Source: Alphaproteobacteria bacterium (GTDB lineage: Bacteria; Pseudomonadota; Alphaproteobacteria; Rs-D84). Taken from it: a DNA stretch of 58,205 bases. A program made the position numbers and the translations under genes. The stretch covers positions 1-58,205 of the forward strand of contig JAFYXG010000015.1 in the NCBI GenBank assembly GCA_017546265.1, read 5' to 3'. Below, in pieces: positions 26,861 to 35,246 of this stretch (the first letter of the stretch is position 1; the number at the start of each line of letters is the position of its first letter). The notes beneath the pieces were generated by a model. It saw only the letters and a program-made list of their open reading frames with translations. It did not search any database and had not been told where the DNA came from.

Positions 26861-27652
26861 ATGGAAGAAAAGACAGCAATCTCGTTTGCAAACGTTGCCG
26901 CAAAATACGATGGCACCCCCGACATATTGACTGATGTATCATTTAATATCAGTAATGGTTCATTCTACTTTTTAACTGGTGCATCTGGTGCGGGCAAAAC
27001 CACACTGTTGCGTTTGATATACCAATTACACAAACCCGCACGCGGCCAGATTAAATTATTTGGTCACGCAACAAACGACCTGAACCGCAGCGAAATCACA
27101 AAATTGCGTCAAAAAATGGCAATTGTGTTTCAGTCATATTCACTGCTGTCACATTTATCTGTGTTTGACAATGTCGCTCTGCCCCTGCGTGTCCGCGGCA
27201 TTTCCGAAGAAAAAATAAAACAACTGGTGACCAAGGTTTTAGATTGGGTTGGTTTGGGCAAATTCGCGAACGCAGCACCACTATCGTTATCTGGCGGCCA
27301 ACAACAACGTGTATCGGTGGCCCGTGCCATTATTGTCCAACCATCTATATTACTGGCGGACGAACCGACTGGCAACCTTGACCCTGAAAACGCATCACGA
27401 CTGATGGAACTATTCATACAAATGAACAAAATGTTTGGCACAACCATCATTTTGGCAACACACAGTACAGAACTGTTAAAAACCTATAAATTCCCGGTAA
27501 TTCACGTTGAGAATCACCGTGTCAGTTTCTCGGGCCAACAGTCTGGTCAAACAAAAACCGATTCGGAACCTAAGAAAATATGGCGTGGTCCAAAGCCCCA
27601 GTCATACTTTGCCGAACTATCAAAACAATTTGACGACATTGGGAACGCATAA
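26861..27652 (+). CDS. ftsE: Cell-division ABC transporter ATPase FtsE
   Basis: Cytoplasmic ATPase partner of FtsX, regulating peptidoglycan hydrolases at the division septum. Motifs: Walker [13 protein letters not shown]-loop [17 protein letters not shown], signature [15 protein letters not shown], Walker [15 protein letters not shown]-loop ATHS. 263 residues, longer than the usual about 225 because of a C-terminal tail of about 40 residues ([20 protein letters not shown] onward), which may be lineage-specific. First gene of ftsE-ftsX-DUF218-plsC. Confidence 0.9.
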   Translation: MEEKTAISFANVAAKYDGTPDILTDVSFNISNGSFYFLTGASGAGKTTLLRLIYQLHKPARGQIKLFGHATNDLNRSEITKLRQKMAIVFQSYSLLSHLSVFDNVALPLRVRGISEEKIKQLVTKVLDWVGLGKFANAAPLSLSGGQQQRVSVARAIIVQPSILLADEPTGNLDPENASRLMELFIQMNKMFGTTIILATHSTELLKTYKFPVIHVENHRVSFSGQQSGQTKTDSEPKKIWRGPKPQSYFAELSKQFDDIGNA

Positions 27653-27655
27653 GAC

Positions 27656-28492
27656 ATGAAGAAACCAACCGTATTTTCACTGGTACGCGAACAATCCGCA
27701 TTTATGACAGCAATTATGTCATTGCTGACATTTTTATCAGTTTTGGCATTAGGAATCGCCATATCCATTGGAACGGGCGTAATGCGTTGGAATGCCCAAT
27801 GGGAATTATATACCACAATCCAGGTGATGGATTCAGAAAACACCCAGGCGACAAAAAACATACTGTCTTCTAACGCAGACAAAATAGAATCATTAACAGA
27901 AATTACCACCGAACAAATGCAGGATTTGATGTCCCCCTGGATTTCTGGCGACAGTGTATTAAAAAACTTTCTTCCCAAAATGTGGGAAGTTCAATTTAAA
28001 ACCAAATCTGATCTAGAATCGGTTGGCAATGAACTATCCAAACACGCTCGTGTTTTAACACATTCGGACGCGCTGCGTTCTTCTACATCGGCAGGCTGGA
28101 AAATGATTTTAATGTCCACATTTATATTATTACTGACACTGGGAACGATCGGCGTATGTATATCATATATCGCCCGCAACACAGCCATGTTGCACCGCCG
28201 CGAACTGGAAATTCTGAATCAAATTGGTGCATCGGATAACTTTATCGCCCAACAAATGCAAATTATAGTTGGAAAGATCAGTTTAATGGCCACCTGCATC
28301 GGCTTTTTCGCCGCTGTACCTGTTTTATTGGTGATATTGTCCACAGCCCATTCCGCCCGAGTTGGATTACTTGCCATGTTGGGCCTGTCTGGGGCTGGTT
28401 GGTTTTCTTTGATAATGCTGCCATTCATAATAGCAGTATTTTCAATATGGATTACCCGCCGCACAACAATTAAAATTCTTCAGGCGGCCTAA
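27656..28492 (+). CDS. ftsX: Cell-division permease FtsX
   Basis: 278-residue inner-membrane partner of FtsE. One TM near residues 16-38 (AIMSLLTFLSVLALGIAISIG) precedes an extracytoplasmic region, then three TMs from about 155 to the end form the FtsX core (MILMSTFILLLTLGTIGVCISY, LMATCIGFFAAVPVLLVIL, LSGAGWFSLIMLPFIIAVFSI), as expected for an FtsX of this size. It starts 4 nt after the ftsE stop, implying coupled translation. Confidence 0.85.
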   Translation: MKKPTVFSLVREQSAFMTAIMSLLTFLSVLALGIAISIGTGVMRWNAQWELYTTIQVMDSENTQATKNILSSNADKIESLTEITTEQMQDLMSPWISGDSVLKNFLPKMWEVQFKTKSDLESVGNELSKHARVLTHSDALRSSTSAGWKMILMSTFILLLTLGTIGVCISYIARNTAMLHRRELEILNQIGASDNFIAQQMQIIVGKISLMATCIGFFAAVPVLLVILSTAHSARVGLLAMLGLSGAGWFSLIMLPFIIAVFSIWITRRTTIKILQAA

Positions 28493-28494
28493 CT

Positions 28495-29013
28495 ATGAAC
28501 CTGCGTTGCTTTCTTACACCATCGTTTGTACTGTTCAGCTGCTTTATTCTGGGCGGCATGATATTCAAAGTATCGACACCAATCCAGTGTGGCACAATAT
28601 TACCAAACGACAGTATATTTGTACTGACAGGAGACGAGCGGCGAATTCCCTTTGCAATGCGTAAAATGCGAGAATTCCCGAATGCAGACTTGTACATTAT
28701 TGGTGCAGGTGCCCAGGGAAAAATTGACGTATCTCGCCCTGCTATAATTGAATCCGAATCGAAATCAACATATCAAAACGCATTGGCAATCCGAGAAATT
28801 GCCACCCGCCGCAATTTGGCACGCGTTGTTTTAATTACAACCGAAGACCACATGCCCCGTTCTAAATACCTGGTCCAGCACGAACTGCCCGACACAGAAA
28901 TCATCACCTGCCCTGCGACCTTGGCGGGTATGCCCCCTGGAAAAAGACTTGAACGATGGGCGACTGAATATATAAAATACATTGTCACGATGCTGGGAAT
29001 CAAAGAAAGTTAA
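28495..29013 (+). CDS. DUF218/YdcF-like (ElyC/SanA-family) protein
   Basis: 172 residues. N-terminal hydrophobic segment (LTPSFVLFSCFILGGMIFK) as membrane anchor, then the DUF218 fold: VLTGDERRIPFAMRKMREF, IGAGAQ, SKSTYQNALAIREIA and VLITTEDHMPRSKYLVQ. Members of this family act in envelope homeostasis; the exact biochemistry is not known. It begins 3 nt after the ftsX stop and belongs to the ftsEX operon. Confidence 0.8.
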   Translation: MNLRCFLTPSFVLFSCFILGGMIFKVSTPIQCGTILPNDSIFVLTGDERRIPFAMRKMREFPNADLYIIGAGAQGKIDVSRPAIIESESKSTYQNALAIREIATRRNLARVVLITTEDHMPRSKYLVQHELPDTEIITCPATLAGMPPGKRLERWATEYIKYIVTMLGIKES

Positions 29014-29040
29014 ACAATTAAACAACCAAAGGACACACAA

Positions 29041-29748
29041 ATGCTCAGAACAATTATTTTTAAGTCAGTATTACTGATATACTTTATATTATGGTCACCA
29101 TTATTATTATTGGGTTTGATATCCAGTAAACTGTCTCGTAAATTGGTCTATGCGGACGCGGCTGGCACCTTGGTATTAGCACGCCTGATTTGTGGAATAA
29201 AATACCAGGTACATTATCCCGCCACCGAAGAAAATGGTATCCCTGCCATGCCAAATGGAAACAAGCGTCTGGACGGCAAATCCATTGTTGCCGCAAAGCA
29301 CATGTCTATATTGGAAATCGCCGTTATTTCCAAAGTTATTCCAAACTCATTTTTTATATTAAAACGTGAACTGCTGTGGATTCCGATTTACGGTTGGGCA
29401 TTTTGGCGTTGTGGCATGTTGGGTGTAAATCGTGCTCGCGGCAAAACGAACATGAAAAAACTGGCCCAGGACGTTGAAGAACGAGTATTAAACGGCTTTA
29501 CATTGGTCATATTCCCCGAAGGAACACGTGCCAAACCTGGTCAAAAAATAGAATTGAAACGAGGTCTGTTATTATTGGCTCATACGTTAAAATTACCAAT
29601 ATTACCAGTCGGCACAGACGCAGGTCTTTACTGGCCCAAACACGGCCGCATGCACTCTGGCACAGCCAACCTATGGTTTGAACCACTATTACCATGCAAT
29701 GCATCTTTGAACGAAATCAGTGATGCAATCAACCGCCACAGTGCATAA
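29041..29748 (+). CDS. plsC: 1-acylglycerol-3-phosphate acyltransferase
   Basis: Acylates lysophosphatidate in phospholipid synthesis; inner membrane. N-terminal TM (SVLLIYFILWSPLLLLGLI). The active-site motif appears as KHMSILEI, an HX4E form of the usual HX4D; FPEGTRAKPGQKIELKRG is the second motif. 235 residues. AAGGAC precedes the start, and it is the fourth gene of the ftsEX operon. Its stop is followed by two palindromic elements. Confidence 0.88.
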   Translation: MLRTIIFKSVLLIYFILWSPLLLLGLISSKLSRKLVYADAAGTLVLARLICGIKYQVHYPATEENGIPAMPNGNKRLDGKSIVAAKHMSILEIAVISKVIPNSFFILKRELLWIPIYGWAFWRCGMLGVNRARGKTNMKKLAQDVEERVLNGFTLVIFPEGTRAKPGQKIELKRGLLLLAHTLKLPILPVGTDAGLYWPKHGRMHSGTANLWFEPLLPCNASLNEISDAINRHSA

Positions 29749-29781
29749 AAGTTTTAGATAAAATAAAAAACTGGGCCCACA

Positions 29782-29889
29782 CAAATAAAAGATAATGGCA
29801 CAGATGCAAAATGACCCCGACAGTGCGGTGTACATACCGCTACATAAACTGGCGGGGGCGCTTGCAGATGGGGTATTAGATTTTATTTG
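29782..29889. repeat. Palindromic element, copy A (divergent)
   Basis: AT-rich inverted ends (CAAATAAAA at 29782 and its complement ending 29889) enclose a hairpin: CCCCGACAGT (29815-29824) and ACTGGCGGGG (29848-29857), with one A-G mismatch. An inner stem GCGGT/ACCGC is followed by TACAT. It shares the TGTAC-stem-TACAT core with the copy at 35157. Located in the gap between the convergent plsC and nuclease genes. Confidence 0.7.
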
Positions 29890-29997
29890 AAAATAAATTA
29901 GAATGATTTAGATATTGGAGGGGGGCGACAACATAGTGTAAAAACGCTACATGAGTTGTCGCCCCCGCCCATAGATGAATTATTATAATTTATTTTT
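29890..29997. repeat. Palindromic element, copy B
   Basis: A 12-bp perfect stem GGGGGCGACAAC (29921-29932) and GTTGTCGCCCCC (29955-29966), inner stem around TAGTG...CGCTA, AT-rich inverted ends AAAATAAATTA (29890 on) and the complement near 29985-29996. The nuclease stop codon (29990-29992) lies in this end. Adjacent to copy A. Confidence 0.8.
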
Positions 29998-30406
29998 CAC
30001 ACCAACCGGCCCTTTTACCACCGCTGTACGGTCGTCCAACTCCAGAATCTATTAAAATCTGTCCAACATCACGTCCATCGGGCAAAATAACATTGGCATT
30101 TATCCGTCCCAGGTATTTATCATCCTTGATATTCTCCAGTTCTACAATCGTCCCCTTGGGCAGCAAGACCGAAATTAAATCCTTGGCTGACTGTGCCATA
30201 ACTTTTTCGGTATGACATTTACCGTTCATTTCTGGTGTATCTATATTTATCAGTCGCACACGCACAGTAATCTCAACACGTTCATCCAACATGACCTGGG
30301 CAGAAAAAGTATCACCATCAAAGATATAGTCAACCCGAGCCGGCACCGCTACCGCTGGTACCGTCACAAACACCCCGAACAAGAACTGAATTATAAACTT
30401 TCTCAT
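29990..30406 (-). CDS. Exported thermonuclease-like (SNase) protein
   Basis: 138 residues starting MRKFIIQFLFGVFVTVPAVA (signal peptide; ATG at 30404-30406; an upstream GTG is possible). SNase-fold motifs are FDGDTFSAQV, RVRLINIDTPEMNG, KGTIVELENIKDDKYLGRINANVI and YSGGKRAGWC, covering the usual D..DT, R..xxDxPE and K(Y)xR catalytic positions. Predicted secreted calcium-dependent nuclease; substrate inferred. The stop codon is inside palindromic element B, so the C-terminal EK may come from the element. Confidence 0.8.
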   Translation of the reverse strand: MRKFIIQFLFGVFVTVPAVAVPARVDYIFDGDTFSAQVMLDERVEITVRVRLINIDTPEMNGKCHTEKVMAQSAKDLISVLLPKGTIVELENIKDDKYLGRINANVILPDGRDVGQILIDSGVGRPYSGGKRAGWCEK

Positions 30407-30442
30407 TATATTCACACCATACCCCTATACAATAAAACAAGT

Positions 30443-30467
30443 AAAAAACGCCCAACGGGCGTTTTTT
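30443..30467. terminator. Perfect-palindrome terminator after tolB
   Basis: ACGCCC (30448-30453) pairs GGGCGT (30457-30462), loop AAC, with A and T tracts on the two flanks, so it can act on both strands. The tolB stop (30466-30468) lies in the T run. Confidence 0.9.
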
Positions 30468-31785
30468 ATGGCATTCTGGGCGACCAGGTTGGTTCTACCC
30501 CATTAACACCATCTGGCAATTCAATATCATAGATATTCTGTCCTGTAATATCCACACTACGAATATGGCTGATACGTTCAATATCATCAACATCGCGTTC
30601 TGTTTCATAGTAAACGATACGGCGCGATCCAGGAGCCCATGACGGTGCTTCCATAAACCAGCCACCAGCCAAAATTTTCTCGTTTCTACCCCGAGGATCC
30701 ATAATACCAACATAGAATGTATCATCAGCCATTTTTGTAAAAGCGATAAATTGACCATCAGGTGACCACGCAGGTGTCGCATAGCGTCCATTACCATAAG
30801 TCAAACGTTTAACCTCACCCGATTCCAATTCCAAGACATGAATCTGCTGACGTCCAGACCGGTCGCTGTTAAATGCCATCTTTTTACCATCTGGGGAATA
30901 AGATGGACTGGTGTTGATAGAGTTCCCAAATGTCAATTGACGCAGTTTTTTTGTTTCAATATCATATTCATATATATGCGTCACCCCCTTTTTAACCAAA
31001 GAAATCGCAACTTTTTTTCCATCTGGCGAGAATCGCGGCGAGAAGTTCATTCCTCCAAACATTCCCAGTCTGCGTTGTTCACCCGTTTCCAGATCAAGAC
31101 TCCACACCATTGGGTCGTCATCATAATATGACAAGAAAACAATCGACTGCATATTTGGCGAGAAATGCGGCGACATAACAAACGTATCTTTGTCAGACAA
31201 ATACCGCAACCCATAACCATCTTGGTCCATAATAGCCATACGCTTGGTCCGATTATGAACAGGCCCAGTTTCCGCAATGAATACAATCTGCGTATCAAAG
31301 TAGCCAATTTCACCAGTCAATCTTTCATAGATTGCATCAGCCATGATATGAGCCATACGGCGTACCGCCTTACGCGATGCAACCAGAGACTGAGCCTCGA
31401 TTTGTTCTTTACCATCAACATCCCAAACAAAGAACTCTAACCTATATCTATCGCTGGAATCCTTGGACAACTTAGCCTGGACTAAAACCTGTGTTTTTAT
31501 TGCCTTCCAAGACTGAAAGTTTGGCATTGCGTGCATCTTCACGAATTCTGGAAACGCATCATGATTAACGATACGGAACAACCCCGTTCGTTTCAGGTCA
31601 TTTTCCACAACTTCACGTATCATATTGGCATCTTTGCTGCGAGCCCCATCACCGATTTCAAATTTCTGCACAGCAATAGCAATAGGCTTGGCGGCCCCTG
31701 CAACAATATCAACCTTTAATTCAGCCCGTCCCGGCAATACAACCGAAACCATCAGAAACACTGATATCAGTATTTTTTTCAACAT
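30466..31785 (-). CDS. tolB: Tol-Pal system translocation protein TolB
   Basis: 439-residue periplasmic protein linking Pal and TolA for outer-membrane constriction. Signal MLKKILISVFLMVSVVLPGRA, a TolB N-terminal domain (PIAIAVQKFE..., EVVENDLKRTGLFRIV), then PD40/WD-like propeller repeats: FSPRFSPDGKKVAISL, TSPSYSPDGKKMAFNSDRSG, ATPAWSPDGQFIAFTK, APSWAPGSRRIVYYE. Ends VEPTWSPRMP. No neighbouring tolQRA; pal is elsewhere. Confidence 0.95.
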   Translation of the reverse strand: MLKKILISVFLMVSVVLPGRAELKVDIVAGAAKPIAIAVQKFEIGDGARSKDANMIREVVENDLKRTGLFRIVNHDAFPEFVKMHAMPNFQSWKAIKTQVLVQAKLSKDSSDRYRLEFFVWDVDGKEQIEAQSLVASRKAVRRMAHIMADAIYERLTGEIGYFDTQIVFIAETGPVHNRTKRMAIMDQDGYGLRYLSDKDTFVMSPHFSPNMQSIVFLSYYDDDPMVWSLDLETGEQRRLGMFGGMNFSPRFSPDGKKVAISLVKKGVTHIYEYDIETKKLRQLTFGNSINTSPSYSPDGKKMAFNSDRSGRQQIHVLELESGEVKRLTYGNGRYATPAWSPDGQFIAFTKMADDTFYVGIMDPRGRNEKILAGGWFMEAPSWAPGSRRIVYYETERDVDDIERISHIRSVDITGQNIYDIELPDGVNGVEPTWSPRMP

Positions 31786-31936
31786 ATTAAAATATCCTTT
31801 CCAATTTTTTATTAAACAGACACCTCAATTTTATAGACATAAAAAACAAAAATCAAACCGAATATTCAGAAAAACAAACGCAACACAAACGCCCACACCG
31901 CCGCCATCACAACAGCGTTGACAACTGTAAATATAT

Positions 31937-31977
31937 TTGTATTGACAATTGTATTTACAATGGTATAGTTCCTTGTA
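31937..31977 (+). promoter_or_regulatory. Promoter with candidate operator for RHH-DinD unit
   Basis: TTGACA (31942-31947), 16 nt, TATAGT (31964-31969). The spacer holds the inverted repeat TTGTATTTACAA (31949-31960), and further TTGTA copies lie at 31937-31941 and 31973-31977. These TTGTA/TACAA repeats could be binding sites for the RHH protein encoded directly downstream (autoregulation, inferred). Confidence 0.65.
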
Positions 31978-32014
31978 AAGACGGCAGTATTGCCAAACGT
32001 ATAGGGGAATGTCT

Positions 32015-32239
32015 ATGCCAAACGTAATGCAACAATTATTCGTAATGAACATGGAATCTTTGCTACGGGAATACGCCGCGTACAAGGCTTTTAACAAATC
32101 GGATTGCGTAATCAACATGCGAATACCCCGTCCTATCTTGGATAAAATCAAAGAACTGGCGGACACCCAACATGTACCCTACCAATCACTGATATCGTCT
32201 GTTTTATTTTCACTGGCAAATATCGAAGACAAAAAATAA
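32015..32239 (+). CDS. Ribbon-helix-helix (CopG-like) DNA-binding protein
   Basis: 74 residues from MPNVMQQLF (ATG at 32015, 6 nt after AGGGGA; an ATG at 32009 abuts the site). The C-terminal INMRIPRPILDKIKELADTQHVPYQSLISSVLFSLAN has the beta-strand plus two-helix pattern and the typical PYQSLI tail of CopG/antitoxin-type RHH proteins. Probable DNA-binding repressor, likely binding the TTGTA repeats upstream. Directly ahead of a DinD-like gene, 25 nt away. Confidence 0.72.
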   Translation: MPNVMQQLFVMNMESLLREYAAYKAFNKSDCVINMRIPRPILDKIKELADTQHVPYQSLISSVLFSLANIEDKK

Positions 32240-32264
32240 CACCATAAATACGGGGGAACACAAA

Positions 32265-33188
32265 ATGCCAATACCATCAAACGCTGTTATATTTGAAACA
32301 CTGAATCAAACACGACACATTCCCGACATCCAACCAACATTGTTCGATCCAATCGACCACGAACATAACAATGAGTATTGGCACTATTCAGATCTGCACA
32401 ATCTGATGGGCGAAGGTTGTTTCCCAACCGTAAGTGGCATGGAAAATCACACAAGCCACAGCCTGACTATGCCATACGACAACAAAATAAAAATCACCCA
32501 TGTTCCAGCCACCCCAGATTTTTATCACGACCATGTCGTCAAATTTTCACATTCGTATAACCTGGACGGCTACCAATACAAAAAAGCCATCGACTTAAAA
32601 TTATCACGGTATGCATGTTGGTGCCTGTCTCGTCAAAATCCATACATGATATTTGCCCGTACATATTTCATGTCACCAATTATTCGCAGTAACATGAACT
32701 TTTCAGACATGCAAAACCTGTCGTACCAGTTTGCCCGTATACACCTGCGTCAGAAATTATCCGGCCTGGAAAAACAATTGGCGGGCATCATCAACAAAAC
32801 CGGCGGCAGTTTCAGTCAGTTTAACCGCAGCATCACACGAACATTCTTTTATGGATACAGTGCCAACGATTTAAAAGACATATTTCACATAAAAAACAAA
32901 TCAAACGACCCGATTGCGAATTACATGGGTGCTGCATCATTAAACGGCAAAATTCATGCACTGGGTAATGCAATTTACACATTCAACCACGCACCACGTC
33001 AGAATATAAATGTAATCTCAGAAATTCTGAATGACGAACTGACCGCCCAGCGGGTAAAAATGATTCGCGATTTGAACATTCGTCCCGAACTGGACATCTT
33101 TCCAATTCATATATCAAACGTGCAATCGCATTTGAATTGCAGCGAACGCAACTTTGTCCACGCATACAAGGGACAAAAAATCCGATAA
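32265..33188 (+). CDS. DinD-like (DNA-damage-inducible protein D) protein
   Basis: 307 residues. Similar by eye to DinD: YWHYSDLHNLMGE near the N-terminus, IDLKLSRYACWCLSRQNP, ARTYFMSPIIRS, LRQKLSGLEKQLAGIIN and DPIANYMGAASLNGKIHALGNAIYTF. E. coli DinD is an SOS gene product reported to affect RecA filaments; this homologue carries an extra N-terminal and middle segment. No SOS box of alphaproteobacterial type was recognised upstream. Forms a two-gene unit with the RHH protein, followed by a terminator. Confidence 0.65.
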   Translation: MPIPSNAVIFETLNQTRHIPDIQPTLFDPIDHEHNNEYWHYSDLHNLMGEGCFPTVSGMENHTSHSLTMPYDNKIKITHVPATPDFYHDHVVKFSHSYNLDGYQYKKAIDLKLSRYACWCLSRQNPYMIFARTYFMSPIIRSNMNFSDMQNLSYQFARIHLRQKLSGLEKQLAGIINKTGGSFSQFNRSITRTFFYGYSANDLKDIFHIKNKSNDPIANYMGAASLNGKIHALGNAIYTFNHAPRQNINVISEILNDELTAQRVKMIRDLNIRPELDIFPIHISNVQSHLNCSERNFVHAYKGQKIR

Positions 33189-33203
33189 AAAAATAATAAC
33201 AAA

Positions 33204-33239
33204 CAAAAAAGTGCGACCATCTTGGCCGCACTTTTTTTC
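33204..33239. terminator. Bidirectional terminator
   Basis: AGTGCGACC (33210-33218) and GGCCGCACT (33224-33232), one mismatch, with A and T tracts on the two flanks. It serves the DinD-like gene and the convergent VirB2-like gene. Confidence 0.85.
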
Positions 33240-33254
33240 ACACACAACAATTTA

Positions 33255-33611
33255 CTACTCAAAAAACTTCTGCACACATCCCAGCGAACCGCCATTACCA
33301 GCCATAGACATAAACACACTTAATACGGTTCCAATACTGAACAGCAACAGGAATCCGACCAACAACCCAACTCCTTTCTTCTTTACTTCTTCTTGGATAT
33401 TTACGTCACCTTTTTCAATATACCCCCATGCCCAACCGGCTATCGACATACCCGCACCAACGAATGCCAATGTACGCAACAAACTGAATATACCATTAAA
33501 TTCAGTCGCCAATTTGCACAAGACATTATTATAATTCACCGCCGCCATTGCCGGCATAGATGCCAAAATACCAATTATTGCAAAGTTTATTTTTTTCATC
33601 AGTTTTTTCAT
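33255..33611 (-). CDS. VirB2/TrbC-like small membrane protein
   Basis: 118 residues with signal MKKLMKKINFAIIGILASMPAMA, then a short mature peptide with two hydrophobic helices (TLAFVGAGMSIAGWAWGYI and GVGLLVGFLLLFSIGTVLSVF) separated by a charged loop, and two cysteines. This is the architecture of VirB2/TrbC pilins. AAAGGGG precedes the ATG. No other type IV secretion gene is in the window, so pilin status is an inference. Confidence 0.5.
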   Translation of the reverse strand: MKKLMKKINFAIIGILASMPAMAAVNYNNVLCKLATEFNGIFSLLRTLAFVGAGMSIAGWAWGYIEKGDVNIQEEVKKKGVGLLVGFLLLFSIGTVLSVFMSMAGNGGSLGCVQKFFE

Positions 33612-33691
33612 ATTAAAACCCCTTTACCTTTTTACACATTTTATCATAAAAACAACGACAATTCAAATAATCTTTTCATCCGTACACTACT

Positions 33692-33716
33692 AAAAAAATC
33701 CCCCAAACGGGGGATT
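33692..33716 (-). terminator. Terminator after the lipoprotein gene
   Basis: AATCCCCC (33697-33704) and GGGGGATT (33709-33716), 4-nt loop AAAC, and a U run on the minus strand. Core sequence identical to the terminator at 15976-15993. Confidence 0.85.
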
Positions 33717-33719
33717 ACC

Positions 33720-34061
33720 TTATTTCACAAACACATATTTTTTTGCACCACATTTTTTTGCCGCTGCACATCCACAGTCCTGCTTTGACACGGGTGCCAA
33801 TGCCTGGCGTTCTGTACGCGGTGTCTGCCACATATTGTCACGAACATACAAATCACGGCACATTGTATTGCGATACACAATCTTTTTATCCATATCCAGC
33901 GAACGAATATCATCAGAATATCTGCGACCACGTTCCGCAGAATAAAAGATACAATCTTCTCCATCCTGGGTATAACGAACCCCACCCTTGTAATAGTCAT
34001 AATATCCCGCACAGCCGGACAGCACAACCAAACCAAACAATGCAAATACAGTCTTTTTCAT
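33720..34061 (-). CDS. Small lipoprotein
   Basis: 113 residues. MKKTVFALFGLVVLSGCAG has lipobox LSGC, so it is likely lipidated. The mature part is Tyr/Asp rich with Cys pairs near the end (KQDCGCAAAKKCGAKKYVF). AAGGG precedes the ATG at 34059-34061. Not recognised further. An envelope lipoprotein of unknown role. Confidence 0.6.
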   Translation of the reverse strand: MKKTVFALFGLVVLSGCAGYYDYYKGGVRYTQDGEDCIFYSAERGRRYSDDIRSLDMDKKIVYRNTMCRDLYVRDNMWQTPRTERQALAPVSKQDCGCAAAKKCGAKKYVFVK

Positions 34062-34173
34062 TTCAACACCCTTTTTATTGTCTGAAACAAACGTTTTATC
34101 TCTGTCCGCCCCCGTTTGGGGTAATTGTTGCACAAATTCCCCCAATGTCAAGGAACAAGCAATAAAAAACAAA

Positions 34174-34201
34174 CTGAAATTTCATAAAAAAATGTTATAA
34201 T
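34174..34201 (+). promoter_or_regulatory. Candidate promoter of the aldolase gene
   Basis: CTGAAA (34174-34179), 16 nt, TATAAT (34196-34201). The -10 is perfect and the -35 moderate. About 25 nt before the start codon. Confidence 0.5.
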
Positions 34202-34226
34202 TCACTTAATCAGAAGGAATAAACAA

Positions 34227-35171
34227 ATGAAATACACAGAACTGGGTCTGATAAACACAGACAAAATGTTTCAAAACGCAATCATGGGCAACTATGCAAT
34301 CCCCGCATTCAACATCTATAACATGGAAACATTTCAGGCGGTATTAAACGCAGCCAAAATCAGCAACAGCCCCATTATTCTTGGCATATCTGAATCTGCA
34401 TTAAAATACATGACGGCCGAAATGCTGATTGGTATGATACGCGGTGCCAACATCACTCCAGACATGCAAATTGCATTGCACCTGGACCATGGCACATCAT
34501 TTGACGCATGTCGCCACGCAATTGAACTGGGCTTTTCATCCGTCATGATAGACGCCAGCAAACTGTCATTTGACGAAAATGTAAAAACAACAAAACAGGT
34601 TGTTGATTTTGCCCATAAACACAATGTTTCTGTCGAATCAGAACTGGGCACACTATCGGGCATCGAAGACGAAAATACATTTAGCACAGAATCCAGTTAT
34701 ACCAACCCATCTGACGTTGAACACTTTGTAAAACAAACGGGCACAGATTCATTGGCGATTGCTATTGGAACCAGCCACGGTGCCTTTAAACGCACATCCG
34801 CAACCCAGGAATTACGATTTGACATATTATCAGAAATTACAAAACGTCTGCCAAAGTTTCCATTGGTTTTACACGGTGCATCCAGTATTCCCGAACATTT
34901 GGTCAACACAATAAATGAATATGGCGGCAACATATCGGGTGCATTGGGAATTCCTGCGACACAACTTCGCCGTGCCACCGAAATGAACATTTGCAAAATA
35001 AATGTAGACAGCGACCTTCGCCTAGCATTTACGGCGGCGGTCCGCAAAAGTTTGGCTGAAAATCCCAATAATTTTAATCCACGCGAATTTTTATCTGCGG
35101 CCCACACCGCCATGACAGATGTATGTCTAAATGGAATAAAAAATATAATGGGTTCAGAAAATAAAAGATAA
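34227..35171 (+). CDS. fba: Class II fructose-bisphosphate/tagatose-type aldolase
   Basis: 314 residues. Zinc-site histidines: HLDHGTS (85-91) and GTSHGAF, with SSVMIDASKLSFDENV, VESELGTLSG and LHGASSIPE. KINVDSDLRLAF is the class II signature near the C-terminus. Acts in glycolysis/gluconeogenesis on fructose-1,6-bisphosphate; specificity for tagatose is not excluded. AGAAGGA precedes the ATG. The last codons (ENKR, stop) lie in the AT-rich end of a palindromic element. Confidence 0.9.
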   Translation: MKYTELGLINTDKMFQNAIMGNYAIPAFNIYNMETFQAVLNAAKISNSPIILGISESALKYMTAEMLIGMIRGANITPDMQIALHLDHGTSFDACRHAIELGFSSVMIDASKLSFDENVKTTKQVVDFAHKHNVSVESELGTLSGIEDENTFSTESSYTNPSDVEHFVKQTGTDSLAIAIGTSHGAFKRTSATQELRFDILSEITKRLPKFPLVLHGASSIPEHLVNTINEYGGNISGALGIPATQLRRATEMNICKINVDSDLRLAFTAAVRKSLAENPNNFNPREFLSAAHTAMTDVCLNGIKNIMGSENKR

Positions 35172-35246
35172 TGATTTAGATATGGGATGTGGGCGACAAC
35201 GTAGTGTACAAACGCTACATAAATGAACGATAAAAAATGCCGTGCG
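35157..35246. repeat. Palindromic element, copy C (partial)
   Basis: AAAATAAAAGATAATG at the start contains the aldolase stop codon. GGGCGACAAC (35191-35200) and the inner stem GTAGTGTACAAACGCTAC (35201-35218) are present, but the second outer arm is degraded. It abuts copy D. Confidence 0.65.

Noticed and set aside
31937..31977. LexA-type SOS box ahead of the DinD-like gene
   Set aside because: No GTTC-N7-GTTC or similar pattern was found; the TTGTA repeats fit an RHH operator better.
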